From contig WGMX01000023.1 in NCBI GenBank assembly GCA_016124855.1, forward strand, positions 248,001-312,000: 64,000 nucleotides of DNA, given 5' to 3'. Source of the DNA: Anaerolineaceae bacterium (GTDB taxonomy: Bacteria; Chloroflexota; Anaerolineae; Aggregatilineales; Phototrophicaceae). A program made the position numbers and the translations under genes. Positions 25,477 through 33,121 of this stretch are shown in pieces. The notes below the pieces were generated by a model. It saw nothing but the letters and a program-made list of their open reading frames with translations, did not search any database and had not been told where the DNA came from. The number at the start of each line of letters is the position of its first letter. Positions within the stretch are counted from its first letter, which is position 1.

Positions 25477-25485
25477 ATTATAACA
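25477..25485 (-). promoter_or_regulatory. Extended -10 promoter candidate of the MurA-like gene
   Basis: On the minus strand TGTTATAAT is an extended -10 element (TGnTATAAT) about 30 bases before the ATG at 25447. No good -35 is seen at 16-18 bp, which is acceptable for extended -10 promoters. Confidence 0.5.
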
Positions 25486-25668
25486 GGTTTGAGTATGAAG
25501 CTTATAGGGTATTCAAATCTTTAACACTTCCGCGGCTCCAACTGGGTTCTTAAGAACACGAAAGTGTTTTTGTTAGGGAATATATGTGATATTCAACACT
25601 TTTTTGCAATTTGGCAGTGGAGCAAAATTCGAAGTTGAGGAAGTAGATTAATCTCCAAAGAGTTGTGT

Positions 25669-26169
25669 ATGCTTTTTCAACAACTGCCGCCCAAATGGAT
25701 AGATGCTGAGGCATCCGGAGTCACAGTCTTTAATCCTCGGGCGAAACCACTATTTGATCGTGCACGTTTTCAGGCAGGATTAAGGTTTTATATTGCACGA
25801 ATTACCCGTCAATCACGAAAATTATTATTGCTCTCTGACATAATTCAATCGCTTCCATCGCATTTGACACCAAAGAACGGGATATTAAGCGTTCCTATTT
25901 GCCAAATTAAGGGAAGTGCTGAACGTATTACGGATTTCGATGAAGATTTTTACCCTTTGAATGATGATTTACGTAACCGCTGGGTGCGAGTAGCGTCAAT
26001 GATGCTACAAGGACTGCCGTTGCCTCCCGTTGAATTAGTACGAGTTGGCAAGTGTTATTTTGTGGTTGATGGTCATCATCGCATCTCGGTATCAAGGATG
26101 CTTCATTACGAAAGTGTTGATGCCGTAATCCTCGCCGAATATGACCATCCAAGTTTATCAAAGCTCTAA
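25669..26169 (+). CDS. ParB/SerK-like N-terminal domain protein
   Basis: This protein has 166 residues. The C-terminal half matches the ParB N-terminal-like fold found in small stand-alone proteins. It reads DFDEDFYPLNDDLRNRW, then LPLPPVELVRVGKCYF and VDGHHRISVSRML. The GHHR box is the nucleotide-binding motif that reads GERR in chromosome-partition ParB and is closer to the serine-kinase/sulfiredoxin branch. The function is not known. The N-terminal 80 residues are basic and unassigned. I took the ATG at 25669, with AAAGAG upstream, rather than the in-frame TTG at 25663. It is a single gene in an AT-rich pocket, convergent with the radical SAM gene. Confidence 0.75.
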   Translation: MLFQQLPPKWIDAEASGVTVFNPRAKPLFDRARFQAGLRFYIARITRQSRKLLLLSDIIQSLPSHLTPKNGILSVPICQIKGSAERITDFDEDFYPLNDDLRNRWVRVASMMLQGLPLPPVELVRVGKCYFVVDGHHRISVSRMLHYESVDAVILAEYDHPSLSKL

Positions 26170-26202
26170 GGTATGTGCCTTCAACGCATACAAATGGTTC
26201 AA

Positions 26203-28134
26203 TTACCCGATTAGTTCGACATTCGGAACACGATCACTGTCGCCGCCAGCACGTTTGCGCTCACCGATGGGCTTCACAGGTGGGCATTCCCATGCCATTG
26301 GTTCAGTTTGTGAGCGTTCCTCTTTGAATTTGGGCAGGATACCACAGGCGAAGCACTTATCACGGCAGTCAACCCGCGTCTCACCCTTGATGCTCATCAA
26401 GTAATCGTCTTTCAAGAACTTTTTGTGAACTGCCGCATCAATATGATCCCACGGGAAAACTTCGTCCAACCCGCGTTCGCGATGCGTATAAAATTCGGGC
26501 GTAAGTCCCTCATCAGCCATGGCTTGCATCCAGCGTTCATGATGATGGAATTCCTGCCACGCGTCAAATTTACAGCCGGATTCCCATGCCCGCTGAATCA
26601 CACGGCCCATACGGCGATCAGCGCGCGACATCATGCCCTCGAATTGGCTGTCGTCGATGCTGTTGTAGCGCAAATGTAAGCCGTGACCTTTGAGTTGGCT
26701 GTTGAGCAAATGCAGCTTTTGCCGGACTTGTTCGTGTGTATCCTGTGGAACCCATTGGAAGGGCGTGTGCGGCTTGGGAATGAAGGTGCTGACACCCACA
26801 TTCACGTTGGCCTTGCCACCCATGAGCTTTTGACCCTCGCGCAGCACGGCTTTACACAAGTTAGCAATGGCTTGTACATCTTCCAAAGTTTCTTCAGGAT
26901 GACCAATCATGAAGTACAGCTTGATCGTGCGCCATCCACGAGAATAAACTGCTCGTGCCGCTTCTAATACCTGTTCATCCGGCACATATTTGTTAATAAT
27001 GTCACGCATCTTTTCGGTAGCGGCTTCTGGCGCAAAAGTGAAACCGCTGCGCCGCGTATCACCAAGTTTGTCTAGCAAATCAGCGCTGGTGCTTTCGATG
27101 CGTAAGCTTGGCAAGCTCAAACTCAAGCCTGATTCGGCATATTTCTCGTGAACCGCATCCGCCAACTCGTGAACATATACATAGTCTGAAGATGACAGAC
27201 TCAGAAGGCTAATTTCTTCAAAACCCGTACTGGTGATAATTTCCTGAATTGCTTCCATGACTTCGGCAACCGTTCGTTCCCGCACGGGACGTGTAATCAT
27301 ACCGGCGTGGCAGAAACGGCAGCCGCGTGTGCAGCCGCGCATAATTTCAATCGGTGCGCGGTTGTGTACGGTGTCGATATTCGGGATCAAGAACTTGGTA
27401 AAGGGTTTGGGCAGCGTTGGCACAATCCGCTTAAGTACGCGTTTTGGTGTATCTGGAATATTCGGCACTGTGCCAATCAATACACCATCCTCATTGTAAG
27501 TTGCATCATAAAAACGCGGGACGTACATACCTTGAATACGGGCAATCGCGCGGAGTTGTTCATAGCGGCTTTCGCCACGCATGGCCTGCATCGTTCGTGC
27601 CACTTCGACGATAATTTCCTCACCTTCACCGATGACAAAGGCATCAATGAAATCGGCCATGGGTTCAGGGTTATAGCAGGAATGCCCGCCGGCAATCACC
27701 AGTGGATAGCTTTCGTCACGGTCTTCGCTGCGAATCGGCATTCCCGCCAAGTCCAGCATATTCAGGACATTGGTGAAGAGCTGTTCGTAAGGTAAACTGA
27801 TACCCAATAAATCGAATTCGCGGATAGAGTGTTTATTTTCCAGCGAGAACAATGGAATGCTATTGGCGCGCATCAATGTTTCCATATCATCCCAAACACT
27901 GAAAACGCGTTCCGCCAACATATCCGGCTGATTATTAATTTGTTCGTAAAGAATCATGATGCCGAGATTCGACATACCCAAATCATAGATGTCAGGGAAG
28001 GCCAGTGCTACTTTGAAGTCGATGTTGTCCCAATCTTTGACAATACTGTTAAACTCACCACCGACATAACGCCCCGGCTTCGTGACTTTGAGAAGAATCC
28101 GCTTGAGTTGTTGTTCAATCGTTTTCGGCTGCAT
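26203..28134 (-). CDS. B12-binding-like radical SAM protein, TIGR03960 family
   Basis: This protein of about 643 residues has an N-terminal Rossmann-like B12-binding-type region (FKVALAFPDIYDLGMSNLG and VIAGGHSCYNPEPMADF). The radical SAM domain carries the cluster motif RGCTRGCRFC. The C-terminal CRDKCFACGIL probably binds a further metal. TIGR03960 proteins normally pair with a TIGR03936/DUF2344 protein, which is found here at 31593-32249. The reaction is unknown. The frame is open to 28182, but a TATAAT lies inside that extension, and the ATG at 28134 has GAGG upstream and fits the family N-terminus (IEQQLKRILLKVTKPGRYV), so I prefer it. Confidence 0.92.
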   Translation of the reverse strand: MQPKTIEQQLKRILLKVTKPGRYVGGEFNSIVKDWDNIDFKVALAFPDIYDLGMSNLGIMILYEQINNQPDMLAERVFSVWDDMETLMRANSIPLFSLENKHSIREFDLLGISLPYEQLFTNVLNMLDLAGMPIRSEDRDESYPLVIAGGHSCYNPEPMADFIDAFVIGEGEEIIVEVARTMQAMRGESRYEQLRAIARIQGMYVPRFYDATYNEDGVLIGTVPNIPDTPKRVLKRIVPTLPKPFTKFLIPNIDTVHNRAPIEIMRGCTRGCRFCHAGMITRPVRERTVAEVMEAIQEIITSTGFEEISLLSLSSSDYVYVHELADAVHEKYAESGLSLSLPSLRIESTSADLLDKLGDTRRSGFTFAPEAATEKMRDIINKYVPDEQVLEAARAVYSRGWRTIKLYFMIGHPEETLEDVQAIANLCKAVLREGQKLMGGKANVNVGVSTFIPKPHTPFQWVPQDTHEQVRQKLHLLNSQLKGHGLHLRYNSIDDSQFEGMMSRADRRMGRVIQRAWESGCKFDAWQEFHHHERWMQAMADEGLTPEFYTHRERGLDEVFPWDHIDAAVHKKFLKDDYLMSIKGETRVDCRDKCFACGILPKFKEERSQTEPMAWECPPVKPIGERKRAGGDSDRVPNVELIG

Positions 28135-28168
28135 ATCTGGTAAAACCTCATCATGATTGCTTGGGTGC

Positions 28169-28197
28169 ATTATAGCGGACAAGTTCTATGGATAGAA
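28169..28197 (-). promoter_or_regulatory. Candidate promoter of the TIGR03960 radical SAM gene
   Basis: On the minus strand a perfect TATAAT (28174-28169) follows a weak -35 (TTCTAT, 28197-28192) at 17 bp. A start near 28162 leaves a leader of about 28 bases before the ATG at 28134, which supports that start codon. Confidence 0.45.
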
Positions 28198-29291
28198 AGC
28201 ATTTGAAAGCCTCACGAGTTATTGTACTGTTTTTGGCCTGTTTTTCACTGGCATATTCCGCTACAGCACAGGATTCGAATGTCATCACAAGTGAAAATTT
28301 TCGACAATTACATTCGGTGTCACAGATTAACTTTGTGGATTGGAAAGCTCAAGTCGGCACAATTGAAAACGGATGGTTTACACTAAACCGCGATGGTAGT
28401 CGTATTGCGTTGATGACTAGAACTGGTGAAGTAGTCATTGGTGATGATTCGGGCAATGTTGTTGACCAGTATTCAATTCCCGGCGGTGATGACTTGCCAA
28501 CTTCGGTGCAGGACGTTGCCTTTAGAGTTGGTTATCCGGTAGTTGTTTCAGTGCACACTGAAGGAGGGGCGTACTACATCGCCTATCGCAATTATGAAGT
28601 GCATCAAACAGAATACTTTCGCTTTGATACTGCCGATGTGCCGCTGAGAATCTGGGATAACGGTTCGACGTGGTTAGAAGTCTCACCAGCCGATTATACC
28701 CGCAGCCGATATGTTCAAGTGTTCAACCCGTCTGAGTATGAAGGTTCTCGCATCAATGAAGTTTTGCCACCTGATTTGGTTCACCAATTCCCATCCGGCC
28801 CGGAAAACGATCCGGATGCTTTTCTGCGCATCGGACGTATCGACCCTCCAATGGCAATAACAGTCAGCCAAGATCTTATTGTAAAACGCTGGAATTTGGA
28901 AAATGGTAAAGTCGACGCAACTGCCCCGTTATCAGAGCTGCCGGGGGCAGGGCAATTATCATATGATGGACGTTATTTCACTTGGCGTGATGGCCCCTCA
29001 AAGGCTCTTCATTTGCTCGATTTCACATCTGGAATAGATCGTATGATAACAGTATTGGAAGGAAAATACATACCCTTCCTCTTGCTAAATTCTTCGGCAA
29101 GTGTCATCATTGGTGTTAATGTTGATTTAAAGTCTTTTGTCGTGGCTTGGGATGTTCAAACAGGCGAACTTGCTGCCTTGGGAGATTATCGTTCTTGCAG
29201 CCGACAACCGGACATGGTTCGACTTAGTGATGACAGTACAACCTTAGTTGTTGGCTGTGATACAGGGCTAGATATTTGGCGCGTTTCTTAA
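28188..29291 (+). CDS. Secreted beta-propeller protein (WD40-like)
   Basis: This 367-residue protein has a signal peptide (LFLACFSLAYSATAQ, cleavage near residue 27). The mature part begins DSNVITSENFRQLHSVSQI, similar in wording to the 559-residue propeller at 9104-10783. Repeats are degenerate, but blade-like stretches such as LTVKRWNLENGK-type (VKRWNLENGK) and VVAWDVQTGELA are seen, and the protein ends in GCDTGLDIWRVS. It is probably a single extracytoplasmic propeller. It is divergent from the radical SAM gene, whose promoter overlaps its start. Confidence 0.8.
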   Translation: MDRKHLKASRVIVLFLACFSLAYSATAQDSNVITSENFRQLHSVSQINFVDWKAQVGTIENGWFTLNRDGSRIALMTRTGEVVIGDDSGNVVDQYSIPGGDDLPTSVQDVAFRVGYPVVVSVHTEGGAYYIAYRNYEVHQTEYFRFDTADVPLRIWDNGSTWLEVSPADYTRSRYVQVFNPSEYEGSRINEVLPPDLVHQFPSGPENDPDAFLRIGRIDPPMAITVSQDLIVKRWNLENGKVDATAPLSELPGAGQLSYDGRYFTWRDGPSKALHLLDFTSGIDRMITVLEGKYIPFLLLNSSASVIIGVNVDLKSFVVAWDVQTGELAALGDYRSCSRQPDMVRLSDDSTTLVVGCDTGLDIWRVS

Positions 29292-29329
29292 AATGAATGT
29301 TAATTCTTGACTGTTGTATATAAAAATTC

Positions 29330-29519
29330 TATTACAAGTCTTTGGACTGAAAAGTTAATTGTCCGACTGTGCATGGATATGAATTCGATTGGGCTATTTC
29401 AAATAGGTCAAGTGGCTCTGTTTTGTATGCTGCTAGTAACCGAAAATCTTATTAGTTTGTTCCAAAATGCTGAAAATAAAAACCTTAAGGTTGTGAATGC
29501 AACTGGAATTTATAATTAG
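29330..29519 (+). pseudogene. Possible frameshifted beta-propeller fragment
   Basis: Behind the propeller gene is AT-rich sequence that reads like one decayed WD40 blade when two frames are joined. One frame gives WAISNRSSGSVLYAASN (29390-29440); shifting by one base continues as ENLISLFQNAENKNLKVVN (from about 29441) to a stop at 29519. The join reproduces the usual blade pattern of D-G-x-x-L-A-A-S then I-x-L-F/W. I see no good start or ribosome binding site. It may be a remnant of a duplicated propeller. Confidence 0.3.
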
Positions 29520-29557
29520 GCATATAGGCAAAATGTATTTAGAATTGAGTTTTAAAA

Positions 29558-29737
29558 TTGACAAACCTGAAAAATACATCATCCTCTAAGTCAAATACAA
29601 CTTCGGAAGTGTCTTGTGCCTGCCCTTATTGCCAACGGCGCTTCGCCACAATGGAACAGCTCACCTTACATGTTGTTACTCGTCATACATGGACCGGTAA
29701 AAGTAAAGATGCTGAACCCGCTGTTAGTGGGAAATAG
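29558..29737 (+). CDS. Small C2H2 zinc-finger protein
   Basis: This is a 59-residue ORF if started at the TTG at 29558. Residues 22-43 give a textbook C2H2 finger: CPYCQRRFATMEQLTLHVVT plus RH, spacing C-X2-C-X3-F-X5-L-X2-H-X4-H. Both the metal ligands and the hydrophobic core residues F and L match. The N-terminal 20 residues are Ser/Thr/Lys-rich, and the tail is short and charged. Its ribosome binding site is weak (GAG, 8 bases upstream), so the start is uncertain. Its last 14 bases overlap the end of the convergent PfkB gene. Single-finger proteins can bind DNA, RNA or protein; the partner is unknown. Confidence 0.6.
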   Translation: MTNLKNTSSSKSNTTSEVSCACPYCQRRFATMEQLTLHVVTRHTWTGKSKDAEPAVSGK

Positions 29738-30647
29738 CAACAGTCGATAGAAGCTGCCTGTTACGCAAGTCTCGTTTCATCGTTTGAACCTCAGCAGGGT
29801 TAACAACCCCAACTTGTTCTAAGCAAAATGATGCCGATGTTGCTGCCATAGTGCCTGCTTCGAGTAGGCTTTTATTTTGCAAGAGACCGGCGAGTAATCC
29901 TCCACAGTAGGTGTTACCTGCTCCTGTTTGGTCAACGATAGTTGGTAACGAAACTGCACCTAAGTGATGTCGATTGCCATTCTTATCGGCGACAATCGAA
30001 CCGCGTGCTCCCATGCGTAAGGCCACACAATGCGCCCCATCCGCTAACAGAGCGTTGACCAGCTCATCAGCCGAAAGTTCCCCATAAATAGCTTGTGCCT
30101 CGATGAGATTAGGCGAAATAATGTCAATTTGGCATTCGCTGAGGACTGCTCGAATCGAGGTGGCATTTTCCACCGCCATAATCTGTTGTAATGGTTCCCA
30201 TAAAACAATGCCATTTAAGACTTTGCGCCACCCGCGTATTTCGTCGACACCCTGTAACAAATAGAAGCCCTGACTCTGTTCATAATCTGGGGGAAAATGT
30301 TCGGGTTGTGCTCCGCGAATAAACGGTAGTGTTTCTTTAACCCGATAAAGTTCGCGTCGAGTTCCATCCTCTTCAAATAACTGCCATGCTCTTATTTGGG
30401 GAATATCCAATTCCACTAAGCCGCGCGTATCCAATTGATGACGCAGTCGTTGGGCAGAATCATCGGGTAATCCTCGACCAACCGTTGCGATGATGCCGGG
30501 GCGTTCGTCCCAAATACATGCTCCCATCAGCGCATGGACTACACCACCCCCTAGCTGTGCCATGTAAGTCTGGCCAGATGGCAGCACAATATCATCAATG
30601 AATACCGAGCCTATGCCAACCAGTCGTGGAGATTCAGCGACTTCCAT
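29724..30647 (-). CDS. PfkB-family carbohydrate kinase (MAK32-like), next to psuG
   Basis: This 307-residue ribokinase-fold protein has an N-terminal GIGSVFIDDIVLPSG, GGGVVHALMGA, and the ATP/anion-hole motif near the C-terminus. That motif reads DQTGAGNTYCGG; in active kinases it is D-T-x-G-A-G-D, so the catalytic Asp is Asn245. The same change is, as I recall, typical of the MAK32-like branch. The gene follows psuG by 2 bp. In many bacteria psuG is paired with the pseudouridine kinase psuK, so this may be the functional partner despite the changed residue, or a regulatory subunit. Confidence 0.8.
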   Translation of the reverse strand: MEVAESPRLVGIGSVFIDDIVLPSGQTYMAQLGGGVVHALMGACIWDERPGIIATVGRGLPDDSAQRLRHQLDTRGLVELDIPQIRAWQLFEEDGTRRELYRVKETLPFIRGAQPEHFPPDYEQSQGFYLLQGVDEIRGWRKVLNGIVLWEPLQQIMAVENATSIRAVLSECQIDIISPNLIEAQAIYGELSADELVNALLADGAHCVALRMGARGSIVADKNGNRHHLGAVSLPTIVDQTGAGNTYCGGLLAGLLQNKSLLEAGTMAATSASFCLEQVGVVNPAEVQTMKRDLRNRQLLSTVAISH

Positions 30648-30649
30648 GT

Positions 30650-31564
30650 TTAACCTAACTGACTTAAGGCGACTGAAATCAAACCACCAGTTCTTGCATT
30701 ATTTACAAGTAGCGCCACATTGGCGCGTCGCGATTCGCCCTCGGTCAATTCGGATACACGACCCAGAACAAAAGGTGTGACGGCTTTTCCATGAATTCCT
30801 TGTACTGCTGCCTCCTCGGTAGCTTGCTGGATGGCTTTTTCGGCGCTCGCTGATGGAAGTTCGTCTGCTGCTGGAACAGGAACAGTAATCAAAATACCGT
30901 GCTTGGCTTCAATCTTATGGGCAGCAGCAATAATTTGTGCCGCTTGCTCCGGTGATTCGACACAAGCATCAATCGGCAAGCCGCTGCTGCGCGTATAAAA
31001 AGCTGGCAAGGAATCCGTACCTAACCCTAAAACAGGCACACCTTGAGTTTCAAGCACTTCGAGTGTCAGCGGCAAATCCAGAATTGATTTCGCGCCGGAG
31101 CAAACTACCGCGACGGGTGTACGACCCAGTTCGATTAGGTCAGCCGATACGTCAAATGGCGCGCCACGATGCACACCACCAATGCCACCGGTCGCAAATA
31201 CCCGAATTCCCGCCATATGAGCCACAATCATTGTTCCGGCTACGGTAGTCGCCGCATCTTCCCCTAATCCCACTGCAATTGGCAGGTCACGACGGCTGCA
31301 TTTACGCACACTTGAATAGGGCAGGGCACCCAAACGTTCAACTTCACTGGCTGAGATGCCGACAGTTATGTTCCCTTTAAGGATGGCAATGGTAGCAGGT
31401 ATAGCACCGCTCTTACGAACTGCCGCTTCCATCGCCAAAGCCGTTTCGACATTGGTTGGGTAGGGCAGCCCGTGTGTAATCAAGGTCGACTCAAGTGCGA
31501 CAACGGCCTTGTTATCAGCGAGGGCAGCTCTCACTTCAGGTGCAATAGTTATCATATCGTTCAT
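30650..31564 (-). CDS. psuG: Pseudouridine-5'-phosphate glycosidase
   Basis: PsuG of 304 residues reversibly cleaves the C-C glycosidic bond of pseudouridine-5'-phosphate to uracil and ribose-5-phosphate. The family motifs are plain: ALESTLITHGLPYPTN at the N-terminus, SVRKCSRRDLP, FATGGIGGVHRGA, and the catalytic Lys in CSGAKSILDLPLT. Length is standard. The start may be the ATG at 31564 or that at 31555. The kinase-like gene follows 2 bp downstream, giving the common psuG-kinase pairing for pseudouridine degradation. The pair sits between the radical SAM gene and its DUF2344 partner. Confidence 0.96.
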   Translation of the reverse strand: MNDMITIAPEVRAALADNKAVVALESTLITHGLPYPTNVETALAMEAAVRKSGAIPATIAILKGNITVGISASEVERLGALPYSSVRKCSRRDLPIAVGLGEDAATTVAGTMIVAHMAGIRVFATGGIGGVHRGAPFDVSADLIELGRTPVAVVCSGAKSILDLPLTLEVLETQGVPVLGLGTDSLPAFYTRSSGLPIDACVESPEQAAQIIAAAHKIEAKHGILITVPVPAADELPSASAEKAIQQATEEAAVQGIHGKAVTPFVLGRVSELTEGESRRANVALLVNNARTGGLISVALSQLG

Positions 31565-31592
31565 AATGCTGTATTCTTTCTATCCTAAGTTT

Positions 31593-32249
31593 CTACTCAG
31601 GATCAATGTGGAGTTGAAAACGGTGAATGCTGACGATGGCATTCGCCAAGCCCATTTCGGCTAATACCTCATCAGGGCGCACATTTCCCCTATCGCCAAC
31701 AGTCAAATGTGCAATCAAATCCCCGGTTTCATCAATCTGCAAATCATGGACTAAGGATCGCACGTTGATTGAAACGGGTTTTCCTTTAACCTGTTTAGTT
31801 TTAAGCATGGTATCCGAGCCCATCAGCTTATCGATTCGTGCCTGTAGGTCCGTGCCGTCGATGCCATCCTCAAAGTGAATGCGATATTCGCTGCTGCGAA
31901 CACGAGTAGGCAGTGTACCACTTCGTACAGGAACTTCGTATATATCATAGATACGTAGACCAACCGGACTCGTGGCTTGAATGCGTTCTGCGAGTCCTTC
32001 AAGGGCAATCGGCTCGCGCATCGATACATCAAGGATTTCGCATTCACTTGATATTCCAAGTGGCAGTGCCGACGCAAGGACGATGCGAGGACGTGTGTTA
32101 AATCCTTGTGAATATAGGATTGGTAAATCTGCCCGCCTTAGTACCCGTTCCCAAGTTTTGGCAACATCCAAGTTGCTGGTATAGATTAAAGCGTCGAATT
32201 TGCCAAAGCGAATATATAACCGTTGTTTAATAGGTAAGTTGTCGTCCAT
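31593..32249 (-). CDS. TIGR03936 / DUF2344 radical SAM-associated protein
   Basis: This 218-residue protein matches DUF2344: KQRLYIRFGKFDALIYTSNL at the N-terminus, then WERVLRRADLPILYSQGFN, PRIVLASALPLGISSECE and IYDIYEVP. It normally sits beside, or is fused to, a TIGR03960 radical SAM protein. Here that partner ends at 26203, with other genes between. Its role is probably to help or deliver substrate to the radical SAM enzyme, which itself has no known reaction. It is 28 bp ahead of psuG on the same strand, so it may be transcribed with psuG and the kinase. Confidence 0.92.
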   Translation of the reverse strand: MDDNLPIKQRLYIRFGKFDALIYTSNLDVAKTWERVLRRADLPILYSQGFNTRPRIVLASALPLGISSECEILDVSMREPIALEGLAERIQATSPVGLRIYDIYEVPVRSGTLPTRVRSSEYRIHFEDGIDGTDLQARIDKLMGSDTMLKTKQVKGKPVSINVRSLVHDLQIDETGDLIAHLTVGDRGNVRPDEVLAEMGLANAIVSIHRFQLHIDPE

Positions 32250-32325
32250 AATTTGACCTGATGGCTGTTGAGGTTTTTGTCGGCTACGGCTACAATCAAC
32301 AAATGTTTGTAATTATGGAGAAAGT

Positions 32326-32781
32326 ATGACACCGTCACCCGTCCGACAGGAACAAATCCGTCAACATCGGCGTGAAACATTATTGTACTTTATTGTACCG
32401 TTGCTGGTGACAGTCTTCATAGTGCTGCTTGGGATTGTAGTAACCTTACTTCTCCAACGCCAATTGCAGGTTAGTATATTGGCGGATTGGATGGCTATTG
32501 TTTTGGTGTTTTGCCCAGCACTGCTTTGTACAACGGTGGTCTGTATTCTATTGGTTGCCTGTATTTTCTTGATGAATCGGGCAAGCCGAGCCGCTGTTCG
32601 TCCGTTGCAGAAAGTGAATGAACTGGCGGACACTGCGGCTGACCGCACTGCAAAAGCAGCAGCTTCAATTAATAACACGACTGTCAATATTGCGTCGCGC
32701 TTTGCTTTTCTTGACCGCTTGCTGAGTATCTTTGACCTGCCCGATGAGAAAACGGAGACAAGAGAAAATCACCATGACTGA
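32326..32781 (+). CDS. Hypothetical protein with two transmembrane helices
   Basis: This is a 151-residue protein I do not recognise. Two strong hydrophobic helices lie at about residues 21-44 and 52-82 (separated by LQRQLQVSILADW). A soluble, probably helical C-terminal segment (NELADTAADRTAKAAASINN) follows, with coiled-coil character. GGAGAAAG precedes the ATG. It overlaps the next gene by 8 bases, so the two are made together. It faces away from the DUF2344 gene. Confidence 0.7.
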   Translation: MTPSPVRQEQIRQHRRETLLYFIVPLLVTVFIVLLGIVVTLLLQRQLQVSILADWMAIVLVFCPALLCTTVVCILLVACIFLMNRASRAAVRPLQKVNELADTAADRTAKAAASINNTTVNIASRFAFLDRLLSIFDLPDEKTETRENHHD

Positions 32782-33025
32782 AATCTCACCATTAAATGAA
32801 CCTAAAGCCCGTCCACAGCGGATTATCGTTGGTGGAATTCTAGGCGCTCTTTTTGGACTGCTTGGTGCCTATTTCTATTCGCGCGCAGTCGAGGATGATG
32901 TGCGCCAAAATGGCGTTCAGCGCAATCCGGTTTCGACTGGCGAGATAATTGGTCTGGGCTTAGCTGTGCTGGCTCTGCTTCGTCAGATCAGTGAAATGGG
33001 ACGTTCAGCGCCTAAAAAGAAGTAA
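32774..33025 (+). CDS. Small membrane protein
   Basis: This 83-residue protein has a glycine-rich membrane helix (IIVGGILGALFGLLGAYFY) and a second weaker hydrophobic segment (GEIIGLGLAVLALLRQI), with a basic C-terminal end (APKKK). The ATG at 32774 was chosen over the frame opening at 32732 because it gives a compact overlap with the upstream stop and AAGAGAAAA precedes it. Paired with the upstream membrane protein; function unknown. Confidence 0.7.
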   Translation: MTEISPLNEPKARPQRIIVGGILGALFGLLGAYFYSRAVEDDVRQNGVQRNPVSTGEIIGLGLAVLALLRQISEMGRSAPKKK

Positions 33026-33053
33026 ATCCGTCGTTCATTTGTTCAATCGGCAG

Positions 33054-33082
33054 TTGAATTCAGAACAAGATTTCTGTATAAT
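33054..33082 (+). promoter_or_regulatory. Promoter of the SRAP gene
   Basis: TTGAAT (33054-33059), 17 bp, then a perfect TATAAT (33077-33082). Transcription should start near 33089, about 33 bases before the ATG at 33122. It is the clearest sigma-70 promoter in the window. Confidence 0.7.
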
Positions 33083-33121
33083 AACCCCCTCATGGTTAAT
33101 AGCTGACGATAGGAAATGAAG

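Noticed and set aside
27307..27795. 162-codon open frame opposite the radical SAM gene
   Set aside because: Antisense shadow; the cluster motif and core of the radical SAM protein lie on the other strand.
29307..29519. 70-codon frame behind the secreted propeller as a real gene
   Set aside because: TTG start without ribosome binding site, AT-rich, and it makes better sense as a frameshifted propeller remnant.
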